The notes under the pieces were generated by a model that was given only the letters and a program-made list of their open reading frames with translations, did no database searches and had not been told where the DNA came from. Below are positions 23,506 through 34,600 of a DNA stretch of 64,000 bases, piece by piece. The stretch comes from Epiperipatus broadwayi. Its lineage: Eukaryota; Onychophora; Udeonychophora; Euonychophora; Peripatidae. The stretch spans positions 8,749,967-8,813,966 of the forward strand of contig JAQFVV010012416.1 in the NCBI GenBank assembly GCA_028023455.1, read 5' to 3'. Position 1 is the first letter of the stretch; each line of letters begins with the position of its first letter. The position numbers and the translations under genes are program-made.

Positions 23506-25860
23506 TATGTATATAAATTATACTTGTATTCAATCAAATACTTATTTTTAATAATAAAATAATATTTAAAGAAAAATTTTTTTTAAGTAAAACATAAGGA
23601 TTATTATAGCTTTGAATTAATTATTTAATGAAAATTCTTGAATTAGAATTTAGATCGCTTAATATTCCATTTAATTATATATGTAAATACCGCTCAATTT
23701 GTTTTTAATAACTTGTTATTTTTATTTAATTCATGATATAAAATAGTTCTGGAAATAATATAAGATAACATGCCAGTCAGCCATAATGAAAACCTTTCTA
23801 TAATGATAATAATTACTTGATAATAAGAATAAAATCACTATATTTTTATCTTTTTATTGATTGGTCAAATATGCAGGTGTAATAACGAACAAGAGAAATT
23901 GTTTATATGAATATTTAAGAGTAGCATTTTTTTAAATTTTGTGAAAACCAACGTCAAACAGATCTGAGAACTAAAATCAAAACCAAGTATGCTCTTCTGT
24001 GGTTGAATCAGGATATTTTAGTTATACTTATTCCATATTATTATTATTATGGAATTATAATTTATTTCAATTTTATAAACAACCCATTATAAGTTTACAT
24101 ATAAAAGGATATGTGATGTGAATTTATTTTGGTACTAATAAGATAGCCAGTATAGGCTGCTTGATGGTGTTGTTTCTAGAACAAAACACATAAATATAAC
24201 TGTACTGGGCCTAATTAGTTTCTGTTTTGCATTTGTAAAAGAATTCCATTTAAGGTAATATTTCAATAATTGTGTGGACTTAAAATTTACACACCCGCAA
24301 ATGATACGACAGTGCAGTATCAATAGTGAGCATTCGCAGAGTAAAAACATATCACATGATTAAATGCAATAAGAATACATTAACCAAGTGTTAATTTCAA
24401 GAAACTAGCATAACTCACTTGAGGGTGTCACGGGCCCATAAATGGCATATTTATGTTGATTGGTCTACAATCAAGTAGCCTGTACCAGCTATCATACTAG
24501 TAATTTTTATTATATAATTAGATTATAGAATACAGTAGAAATTATATACAAATATATTCTATAAAATTATTGAATTTGATATTTACTAATACTTTTTCAA
24601 AATTTATAGTTTTGATATTGATTAATGAATCAACAACATTTCTGAAATATTGTCTTACAGCTTTGATTAATATATTTTTTATATTGTCACTCCTATAACA
24701 AAACCTAGATTTTTTTATGATCTACAGTTTATTATATAGTAATAGTCTGGATTATACATATAAATAATGTATAGAAAAGAATAAGAAATATCTAATATCC
24801 CTTATAATGGATCATTCAAAGTTGATCGATATCACAGTCCATCTCAGGACTTCTAATTGCAGCATTTATGGCACCACATTAATAAGACTTCTTTTGGTTC
24901 TGTTTTTTCTCATACCCTTATTATATTTTGTTGGCCCATGTTTTGAACGAAATGTTGATTCTCTATATATATCTGTACTTATCCAGTTTTCATCTTTTTT
25001 AGTATGTTACCCACCTCATTTCGAGTTCCCCCATGCCCTCTTGGATGATTTTCCAGCATTGATACTCTTCACCCTTTAACAACAAATTCTGGACTTAATC
25101 ATCCACTTCTAATTTCTTCTTTGAAATAAAACTTCTCAATTTTCTACAATATTCTAACTAGATTTCTAAATTTTTATTTTGCTATTCTAGTCTTTTAATG
25201 ATCTTTTCTAGATTAACAGCCAGTTTTTCTTTTTATAGCTTTTTTTGACACTTTTCCCTGATCTTGTGAAGCAATGTCTTAAGATTTTTCATCATCATCT
25301 CCTTCATGGCTTTTTGGCTTTTCTTTTTCATCCCATCTCTTTTCAATTTTCTTCAGCTTTTTTTTGTGCCATTCCTTGATTTTCATCATCTTTTCTGTAT
25401 TTCTTGTAGAACTTCTTGTACAGCCTTTTTTACAATTTTGATCATTTTTCTGTATTGGCTGTATCAATAATTAATACAATTGGATCATGGTTATTTTACC
25501 ATTTGACTCTTTTTTTGCTTTAGTCATTTACATCAAATCCTGCTCCAATGGTTGTATTTGTTCTTTATTCAATGGTTGTTCATATTCTTACACAAATAAA
25601 TTGCTTAATCTGTATTTACTTTCTGTTCTGTTTATTATTCCATTTTATTAGTTTTTTCTTCAGTGATTATTTACTTATTCATTTTTTTCCTTCTGTTTCT
25701 AAAATTCTCTTATTATCTAAAATGTTATTAATATAATAATTTTCATACATGTACAGTTGCTTTAATTTTTAAATGCATCTCACTTTCCCACCTAGGTGTC
25801 TCCAAAACTTTCCCTCTCATTCACTGCCATAGTCAACCTGTTTTATTACTTATGTATATA
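23506..25860. other. AT-rich intergenic DNA with a Lys/Glu-rich minus-strand remnant
   Basis: Mostly featureless. On the minus strand 25279-25467 encodes a very Lys/Glu-rich, coiled-coil-like peptide (KMMKIKEWHKKKLKKIEKRW). Reading on through stops toward 24800 gives further charged sequence (HPRGHGGTRNEVG). This might be a degenerate retrotransposon first-ORF protein, but I do not recognise it. Confidence 0.3.
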
Positions 25861-25863
25861 TAG

Positions 25864-25945
25864 GTGGTATCATCTGTCTTTCAGAGAATTTGTTATATAA
25901 CTCATTGGAAGCTTTGGTTATTTCCTGTTCAGTTATATATATATT
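25864..25945. repeat. Solo 3' end of the 0.96-kb repeat family
   Basis: GGTATCATCTGTCTTTCAGA ... CTCATTGGAA ... TTATTTCCTGTTCAGTTATA matches the last 80 bp of the blocks at 9977 and 15111 and stops at the same AT run. This supports a 3'-anchored (5'-truncating) retroelement. Confidence 0.7.
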
Positions 25946-26572
25946 GTAATTATTAATTAATCTATCTAACCATTTTCATTTCCGTTAAACCTTTATTTTC
26001 TTTCTAAACCATGCATATTTATATGTGTGTATTCCTTTCATTTTTTTTAATTTATATTATATATATTAAAATATTTTAATACTAAATCTAAATAGTATTA
26101 TTCTTGTTTAAGTCCAGTTGTACCCATAACACTGATTTTAATCTATTTGTATTATCTTCAGAATTATACAATATATAGTCTGAACAGGCATTAACCTGAA
26201 TTCAATGTGTTTTAAAATTCGCAATAATCAAACATATTTCATGTTTATAAATTGTCTTTATTAATACACATTTCAATTCGCTAATACATTTTGACCCACA
26301 TTTTCACATTAAATATATATATAACATTATGTTTATTGATTTTATCAATATCATTACTAATCTACTAATATTTGGTGCTACATTAAATGCAATATTATGA
26401 TGTGAAGAAACAACTGATATAATCATGACACACAATCAGTAGTATTATTTATATATGATGGCAGAATATATTTTTTCTCTTCGATGTTTTTTCCCTCCAA
26501 TTATGGGTAAACTTAGGTAATATACTTATAATGTGCTTTCTTTTATAATTCATTCACATATATTTTAATATT

Positions 26573-26955
26573 GGATAATCACTCTTCCTCCGAGTATGAA
26601 TTAAAAGACAGAAAGTGTTGAACAAGAAATCAAAAATAGAATAAATCTACCTGTTGTTGGAACTCTGATGTTTATATCTTCATCAATATTGCTGATAATT
26701 CAGAAAGAAATTAATATATCAGCCAGATGGAATGAATCATGTAATGGTTATTAAACTAATAATCAATTATGCAAAACTGGAGGCAGAATTTTTTTAACTT
26801 TATCTGGCTGATATATTAGTTTCATTTACCAACAATTTTGACAAAGGTATACTTATAAACATCAGAGCTCCAAGAATAGAAAGATTTTTTTTCTTGGTTC
26901 TTTATTCAATATTTAGAGTGCTTTTAATTTGTAATCTGAGGAAGAATGATTTACT
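26573..26955. repeat. Fold-back element, ~100-bp arms
   Basis: Left arm 26573-26690 (ATCACTCTTCCTCCGAGTAT ... GGAACTCTGATGTTTAT) pairs, with mismatches, with the inverted right arm 26855-26955 (ATAAACATCAGAGCTCC ... CTGAGGAAGAATGATT). A nested inverted pair, TATATCAGCCAGAT and ATCTGGCTGATATATTA-type sequence, lies at 26714 and 26800. Class unknown. Confidence 0.7.
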
Positions 26956-27764
26956 CCTTTTGTTTAATATATATATATACTGACATTTTTTTAAAATTCA
27001 ATATATATAATAAACACACTTAGAAATATATAAAACTCATCTGGAATAATATCACATACAAAAACAATGCATGAAATTAATTTTAGAATGATTGGCAAAT
27101 TTTTTCATGTGACATGCTAACCATCAAATATTTATTTTATGTACTGTGATTGAAGATTGCAGATGAATATATATTGAAACAGGTTTTGGATAACCCTATG
27201 TAGGAGATTTTAATTGTGAAAAATTTTTTCAGTCAAAATGAATGAGACTATTGCAGGTTTTCAAAAAGATCCTAATCTACAAAAATCTTTTGATCCTCGG
27301 ACAAAAAAAACTCAGAAGTGAGCAATTAACATGTTGATATAAAATCATTACTCTCTAATGCTCTGAAGAATTGTTTTAGTTGATTTCTGAAATCATAGCA
27401 AGCCATGATCACTCAACACTCTTTTCGTTCATTGCTTTTCTGTGATCAGCCTTTCACCCAATCATAAAACAAAATAGAAAACCAACTTGTAAATTGCTAA
27501 GTCTTTCATCCACAGAAATGGCATACCTGATGAATAAAGAGAGTTGTTGCAATAGTTTTTGCTTTAAAATTGGCTACTTAAAAATGGTTTTAACATATAT
27601 GTGTATGTAATATTAATATATATATATATATATAATGAATTTTAAAAGTAAAAGATTATAATGTTTATATATACATTTCACAAATTAGAAGTTGCTTAAA
27701 TAATATTTGAAACAGCATAGTTGTAATATTTACATTTTTATTATTAATACATTGTACAGGCTTA
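26956..27764. other. AT-rich intergenic DNA
   Basis: No gene or clear repeat recognised apart from TA-rich runs near 26968 and 27613. Confidence 0.6.
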
Positions 27765-28092
27765 AACCTGCATTTATATACGTAATATATGCGGGGCTTG
27801 AACTCAGACTTTCACACGACCCACCACTCTCAGTGCCATCTCATATTGCTGACCCACCTGATCATTAAAGTATAAAGATTGGCTATCTTAATATAAAGCT
27901 GAGTACTGATCATATATATGTGTGAGGATAGTAATCTGGACCAACTGATGATTGCTGGTTTAGCATGAAATACGTATATTGGTGATTATTTATCTTTTCA
28001 ACATGTGTGTGATCAGATGGGTCAGCAATATGAGATGGCACTGAGAGTGGTGGGTTGTGTGAAAGTCTGAGTTCAAACCCCGCATATATTTT
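27765..28092. repeat. Palindromic tRNA-related SINE, well-preserved inverted form
   Basis: The tRNA-like head at 28005-28086 (+ strand: GGGTCAGCAATATGAGATGG ... CTGAGTTCAAACCCCGC, with box B GAGTTCAAACC) is repeated as a near-perfect reverse complement at 27788-27868. Between them lies an internal body also found in the copies at 10350 and 15489 (AAGATTGGCTATCTTAAT, CCAACTGATGATTGCTGG). Arms are about 80 bp with very few differences. Confidence 0.8.
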
Positions 28093-28114
28093 TATTATTG
28101 ATAAATAATTAAGT

Positions 28115-28915
28115 TACCGTATTTGTATTGGCCAGCATATAGGATGAACTTCCCCCACCCCCAAAATATGTCTAAAATACAGTGCATGTCTTATGCACCA
28201 GTAATCAAAAATTACGAGCTGAAATTTCAGTCAGGCTAAAACTTTTGATTTATATTAATATATATATATTTGTCCTTTTGTGAAACAAAAAAATATTAAT
28301 AAATACATATGTCTTTAAGCATGCATGTAGCTGTATATAAGTGCACAACATAATCAAACTAATTTATATATACCATAATCATATCAATGTCAGAGCAAAA
28401 CATTCAAAATTACTTTATATTCTCTTAATTTTTTAAAAATTATTTTAAAATTAAATGATTAAAATATTTAAAAAAAGTTCAAAAATATAAATCTATCCAC
28501 AAGGTAATACATATAGTTAAGAAAAGAGACAATCGTTAAGATGGATTTCTGGGTCTTGAGGATGAAGATTATGGTATATCTAACTATAGTGTTCCCTAGT
28601 TACATTTTTATAGACATAAATAACTATAAAATTAGTACAGTAAATCATTATCGAAATTCAGGGGGGGATGTAAGAAATTATTTTTTCCTTAAAAATGTGT
28701 TCAAGCACGAGTGCGTATGCGGCTCAACTGTTCCCAAAAGCTATTAATATAAAATAGATAACTAAAAATAATTAGCTTTTGGGAACAGTTGCGCCGCACA
28801 CGCACTCGTGCTTGAATACATATATTTCCCAAAAGTAAAAAATTATTTGACTTTAAAATGTGTATAAAAGGGGAGGGGGTGCGTCACTGCGGCCTATACA
28901 CCGGTAAATATGGTA
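28115..28915. mobile_element. TIR-bounded DNA element with nested hairpin
   Basis: The left end TACCGTATTTGTATTGGCC...TATAGG and the right end (inverted) TACCATATTTACCGGTGTAT...AGG form loose terminal inverted repeats. Both are followed by C-rich tracts (CTTCCCCCACCCCC; CACCCCCTCCCC inverted). No transposase is recognisable. A nested hairpin has arms 28697-28746 and 28770-28820 (GTTCAAGCACGAGTGCGT; AACTGTTCCCAAAAGCTA), loop about 23 bp. Superfamily not assigned; no exact target duplication found. Confidence 0.5.
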
Positions 28916-29690
28916 TTTAATTATACAAAACTGATTTTATCATCTAAATATGACTAAGTAGTCAATATCACTGATTTAAATCTAAATATAAACATATCAA
29001 AAATGTCAATGTCAATTTTTTTTCTAATACTGTACTGTAAAAACTGAATTATTGTCTTAAAAAGCAAACAATTCGTTTTATATATACAAATGAATTAATA
29101 TATTTCTGTATTCTTAAAATTTGGAATTACTAAAACAAGTTTTTATTTTATTTCGTTTTTATAAATATTTGAAATGAAAAGAAAAATATTTAAAAGAGCG
29201 ATGAAAATAAATGTTAAAATCTTTTCGATGATGTTTTTATATTATTCTACTTGGTATCAGATTTTCTCTGGATGTCTGGTAAATCTTAAGGTCATAACAA
29301 TTTTTTAAATGATAATACAGAAGAAAAAAAACTTTTTCGCTGTAATTAAATATAAATAAAAGAAAGAATTTGGAACTTTAAATGATAAAAATTTTTTGCT
29401 TGTTTTGTAGAAATATTAGATCACATTCATTTAAATTAAATACAGATTTTCTAATACTTTCGTAATATAATTACATTTTACACTTTACAAAATAGTTTAT
29501 GAAAGTCATTAAAATAATTTGAGAAAAACTGAAGATAAATTATGAACTAAAGAAAATATTGTTGATGCAGAAAATTGCCAAGCTAAAACAGAAGTTCGAC
29601 TTTCAAACTGTCTCACTAAATAAATTAAAAGTACATAAGAATTGTAAGAAGCACTAAATATCGGATGATCACCATTTCCTATGCTTATAT
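28916..29690. other. AT-rich intergenic DNA
   Basis: No gene or repeat recognised. Confidence 0.6.
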
Positions 29691-29699
29691 AAGCTGTTA

Positions 29700-29808
29700 G
29701 AAACAGTAACAAGTTCTCCATATAGTAATGCAAGCCATAGTGACCTTATGTTCATTCATTACTATGGCTTGCACTAGGTGACACTATTGTATAGAGAATT
29801 TGTCACTG
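29700..29808. repeat. Imperfect palindrome
   Basis: AGTAATGCAAGCCATAGT (29724-29741) is inverted as ACTATGGCTTGCACTA (29761-29776). Outer arms GTAACAAGTTCTCCATA and TATAGAGAATTTGTCACTG also pair with mismatches. Likely an old small fold-back element. Confidence 0.6.
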
Positions 29809-29829
29809 ATTTTAAACATTGTAGGACGG

Positions 29830-30812
29830 GGTCTTTTAAATAACTTTATAAATTTCATATTTATAATCTGCATGGTTCTTTATATATACAGTTATTCAAA
29901 TGTTTTCAAAATTATTTAATATGTATTTCATAACACACTCAAAAAAAAAAAAAAAACGTTCCATAAAATTCGTGCTGTTGAATTTTTTAGGTTAAAAAAC
30001 AAAAGCAAATTTAAATACATTTAATCATGCAAATGGTTATATTATTTTAAAATGTCTTTGTTTGTTTAACAATCTGGAATAATAATCTCCAAATTTTATT
30101 GTTTTCTCCAGTTATTTATATAGGCAAGAAACTTTTTTTCTTAATTTTGTGAAACATAGTGTGTGGTTTGGTTTTAATTTTTGAATTACACATCATTGTT
30201 TCTTGCCTCTTAGACTTCTATCAAATTTTGACTATGCAATTTTTATTGTTACTGTACAGTATTATTTTTAATGTTAATAGATTGGTTCCTAAAACTGTAA
30301 TTGTTATTTGTTTTGACATATATGTAGTTAATGAAACTGTTCCTAACTGATTGTTTCTAAATAGACATGAGTCTTGTTTTTATAGTATACCTGTTGTGAC
30401 AATATTCATAAGCTTTTACAATATTCGTTGTGTAGAATTTTGAAATATTGTAATCATATCAGTACAAATGTTGTTAATATAATTGTTTACTATAGAAATA
30501 ATATCATGATAAATGATATAGATTAAAACTTACTCCAAGTATATATCTTTAGTGTAAAATAATGTATTGTTTTATTGCACGGGTAAAAAAAAAATAGTAA
30601 TAATAAAACAATTATTGCAAAACTATTATGTGTTTCCGCTTCTTTTTTCTTTTATTAAAAAAACACACATTAATACAATAAGTAGTGGTACCTAAATTTC
30701 AAGATACCTTTGTAACCTCTATGTCGGTATGAGTCAATTAGATGGTATATATTAAACTTCATTAATTTCAAACTTTATCAGTTAGTAGTGTTATATCACT
30801 TTTATATATATA
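29830..30812. other. AT-rich intergenic DNA
   Basis: Nothing recognisable beyond A-runs and low-complexity sequence. Confidence 0.6.
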
Positions 30813-30896
30813 TGTCAAAGCGTTGAATAGGAAGTGAACCTGGGCCAACTGCTTGTAAGGCAGCTATGCTAACCACAAGACCACCAATGCTTGACA
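30813..30896 (-). repeat. tRNA-Val(TAC)-like SINE unit
   Basis: The minus strand can be folded as a tRNA-like shape. A 7-nt acceptor GCATTGG pairs in 6 of 7 positions with TCAACGC, a D-arm-like TGGTCTTGTGGTTAGCAT follows, and the anticodon arm GCTGC-CTTACAA-GCAGT carries TAC. The box-B region is CCAGGTTCACTTCC with weak T-stem pairing. Ends carry inverted TGTCAA(A)GC, as in the copy at 5776-5867. Probably a SINE or tRNA pseudogene, not a working tRNA. Confidence 0.6.
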
Positions 30897-31443
30897 GTGT
30901 TATATTACTTTGTGATGCAACAAAGACACAATTCTCGACTAATATGTAATCAGTGGGAGAGAGCAAATAATTATCTCATACTCTCAGCAGAATCAGATAC
31001 TCATAAATGAGAACAGACATTTAGATGATTTAAGCCAAAATAATAATACATTCGAGATTGTTTTTGTTATCATGTAAATTTAATTCATTAGACACCAATA
31101 AGCTTACATATAAGATACACAATCTCCCCTATTTTGTTTATTTATCATTTTGCATACTTCTGTAGCAAACTTTTTTAAAGAAAATTTTTAACATCTTTTA
31201 TAATTGTAATTTTCTATTATACTCTTTTCTTAATCACATCATACTCATAAAAGTAGTCAATAATCCACTTCTTTAGAACATAAGCGTGCTCAGATTCATT
31301 ATAAAAAAAAAAAATTTAAAGGTCTTGTATTGTTCATTTATTTTACATGTCCAATTCAACTAAGATGGAATTTTATAAAATTAAAGTTTATTTTAATACA
31401 TTCAGCAAACTGAAGAGTATATTGTAATATTATAATTTTATTA

Positions 31444-31680
31444 TCATATTCTTAGAATTTTATAAAGCCACTTTAATTGAAATTTTTTGAGGACTTTATG
31501 TTCTATTGGTAGATGTCCATGTTTTACTTCCACATACAAAATAAGTAAAATAACAGCTTTATATATGCATAATTTAGTTGCTGTAATTACTTTACTATGA
31601 TGAAATACCTTATGTTTTAACTTATTAAAAGCACAGCAACACATTGGAATCTATGTTACAGCTCAACCTTTCTACTTAAA
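31444..31680 (-). pseudogene. LINE reverse transcriptase C-terminal fragment
   Basis: The minus-strand frame reads AFNKLKHKVFHHSKVITATK, then LCIYKAVILLILYVEVKHGH and KFQLKWLYKILRI. It follows the common LINE pattern AFGKLxxRVFxxxxIxxxTKxxVYKAVxxxxLLYGxETWTxYxxHxKxLExFHxxxLRxILxI. The YGSETW core is corrupted, so it is long dead. Possible further antisense remnants extend to about 33200 but are too decayed to support. Confidence 0.6.
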
Positions 31681-34600
31681 AAGTTATTAAAATATTTAAA
31701 TTAGCCCATTTTCTCAAGTTGATAATTATCCAAGCTAAACATTTTACAAAAGATTTTTCTTTCATTAGTGGCTGATAAAAAAAAGCTATTTACAAAGCCT
31801 ATACATGTTGCATTCCAAAATTAAGTACATGTCTGTAAATCGTTTCAATTGACAAAGATAAGAAAACTATCAGCATATTGTAAATCCAGAAGCCAAGTAA
31901 GAAAATTTCTTATTTTTGTTATTAGTGGATTCAAATTAAAAATTGTGTTAGCAAATCTATATATATGAAGCTATCTTTAAGCAGTTTCTAAAAACAACCA
32001 TAAAAATCGAAACAAAATTAGAACTAGAACCTATGCTTGTTTAGCACCACTTTTCATTTCAAATAGTTCATATTTTCCATCTGTAGTAATATTTTTTCTC
32101 ATTTTATCATGTAGAAGCTATATAACATTAATAAATTTTGATGGACAACAAATTAATTTCTATTCAATTAAATAAATCAAATTCTTTGATTAAATCAATA
32201 AATACAACATATTAATCACTTTTTTATTCTCAACATTCTTGCACTTTCCTAGCAATAAAAAACACATCTATATTACTTCCTTATTTTCTAAGGAACCATT
32301 TGTGTATCAATGCCACATATTCATCAAAACCTGTTAAGCATGGATGATATTCCACGATAATTGTACAATAATTAGTACAATCTTATGTATCCTCTTTCTG
32401 TTTAATTTGCTGTAGCAATAAAAGCATTCTTAAGATCAAATGGCATAACTTCGCGAGTCCATATATTCCTTAAAAATTCCAAATATTTGTAAAGCTAACA
32501 TATCACCCCACATTTTAAAACTTCTTCAGGACATGTAGCCTTTATATTTTTAAAATTATAAAAACTGTCTTCACTAAGCTCAATACCTCTAGACAAATCC
32601 AAATGAGTAGCAGGATAATATATTAAAAAGCATTGTAATAATTCTTGAATTATTCAAAAAATCATCCAAATACTCTTTCCACTATTTAAAACATTATTAT
32701 CACCGTATTAAAAAAGACATTGGTCAATTTAATAATATTAGGATATTTTTCAGAATCATGTATTACATTTTATATATTTTGGAAAATGTTCTAAAGTGAC
32801 CATAAACAGCAAATATCTATATCTTTGTAGTTTAATCTATGGTTAGTTTTAGAGTCTTTTTGGCAGTCATTAAACTTCTACCTTTAAACTTTGATATGAA
32901 CTGTGAATCGTCATATTATTTTGCCAAGTAGAAAATATCACATGATTAAAAAAATTTAAATCACTTGTAATAGGATCATTATCAGAAAACCAGTCATAAT
33001 TTTTCTTTTTAATGAACTTAAATATATACATATCCATAATACTAAATGTTATGCCTTAATAACATGATGACTTCACCATGATTTTATATGCATCCAAAAT
33101 ATTATAAATAAAAGGTGAAAACAGCTTTTAAATAGCCCAATGCTACAGCCTATAGAAAAACAACAAAGAAAAAATATACATACTTTGTTAATTTTACAAC
33201 TATATCTATGCTTAAATGAAATAATAATTTTTAATCTTATAAGGAATGATTAATAATTATTAATATATTATATATATATATATTCTAACCGTGCCATGCG
33301 TCATTCTCACTTCCAGGTAGTATATGATATAAAGTAAAACGGGTTCTAGCTCAGTTAATAATTAATAAATGAAATATTCAACATTAAAACTAAATGTTTC
33401 ACTAGCTCAAATTTAAAATAAGAATAAGGTTCATATTATAAAAATAAAATGAATAAATATTTAATATTTTCATGAGACTCGGAAGTGAAAATATAGGTGA
33501 CAAGATAGATTACATTGAGCTAATATCCTACAGGATATTACCTCAATGGCATAAGAACACTATCCCTCTATTACTATTTCAAATAAATAAACTTATAGTA
33601 TTCTTACGACTTTAATAAATCCTACTTATTAAGATTAAACTAATAATTAAATCTTAATCTTCTATTTATAATAATTTAGCTTTACAAAATCTCAGGTTCA
33701 TAAATTTATTCTAAGTTAATTTAAAATTACAGTAGTAAAATATGAAAAGAGATTTTATGTTATATTCTACTACACTAAACTAATAATAATAAAATAATAA
33801 TAATATTCTTCATTGTATAACTAACTCTGTATATCTTTTCTTATGCTATAATTTTATTACCATAAAAAAATAATATAATATGATCTTATATCTTCATGTA
33901 ATGATATAATAAATACGTGGTAGCATTTGATAATCTGACAAACAAAAGGTATGTGGCAACTGATAGCAATTCAAAATACTATTGGGATAACTAATTTATG
34001 ACCAATAAAATAATGAAAAATTATGATTATTTAATTAAAAAAATACCAATAAAATATTTAAATTCTTAGAATAATTCTCTATTTATCTTTTTGTGCAAAA
34101 TTATATGTTTGTTTCAATTATTATGAATATATTGTGATTTCATGCAGTGTAGTGGAGAAATAAACAATTCAGACACAAAATTTTTGAAAAACAAATTTTA
34201 ACAAAATTTATTAATAACAACAAAATAAAATAAAAATTTATGTACACTATTTACAATGGATATCCTTATTTTATACTTTACATTTTTTATTTACTGGGTT
34301 ATAAAAATATTTTATACTTAGTTAGGTCTTTATTTAGACTTAAGACAAAATAAAATGTTACCATTTGTTTTCTCATTATGGTTAACTTATTACAAATATA
34401 TTTATCTCATCAACAAAATATTTCATCCTTAATATTATTAAACTATCTTATTTTTAAAACACATTCATAGGAAAACATTCTACAGAAAAAAAAATTAACA
34501 TTATAATGAGTATGGATTTTTTTTTAAAAAAATTAAACAAATCTTCATCTTGCAATGTCAAAGATGTTACATAAAATATTTATCCAAAACTCATTACTAG

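Noticed and set aside
24807-25079. 90-aa hydrophobic + frame resembling a membrane protein
   Set aside because: Its hydrophobicity reflects T-rich sequence; the opposite strand looks more like a decayed charged repeat protein.
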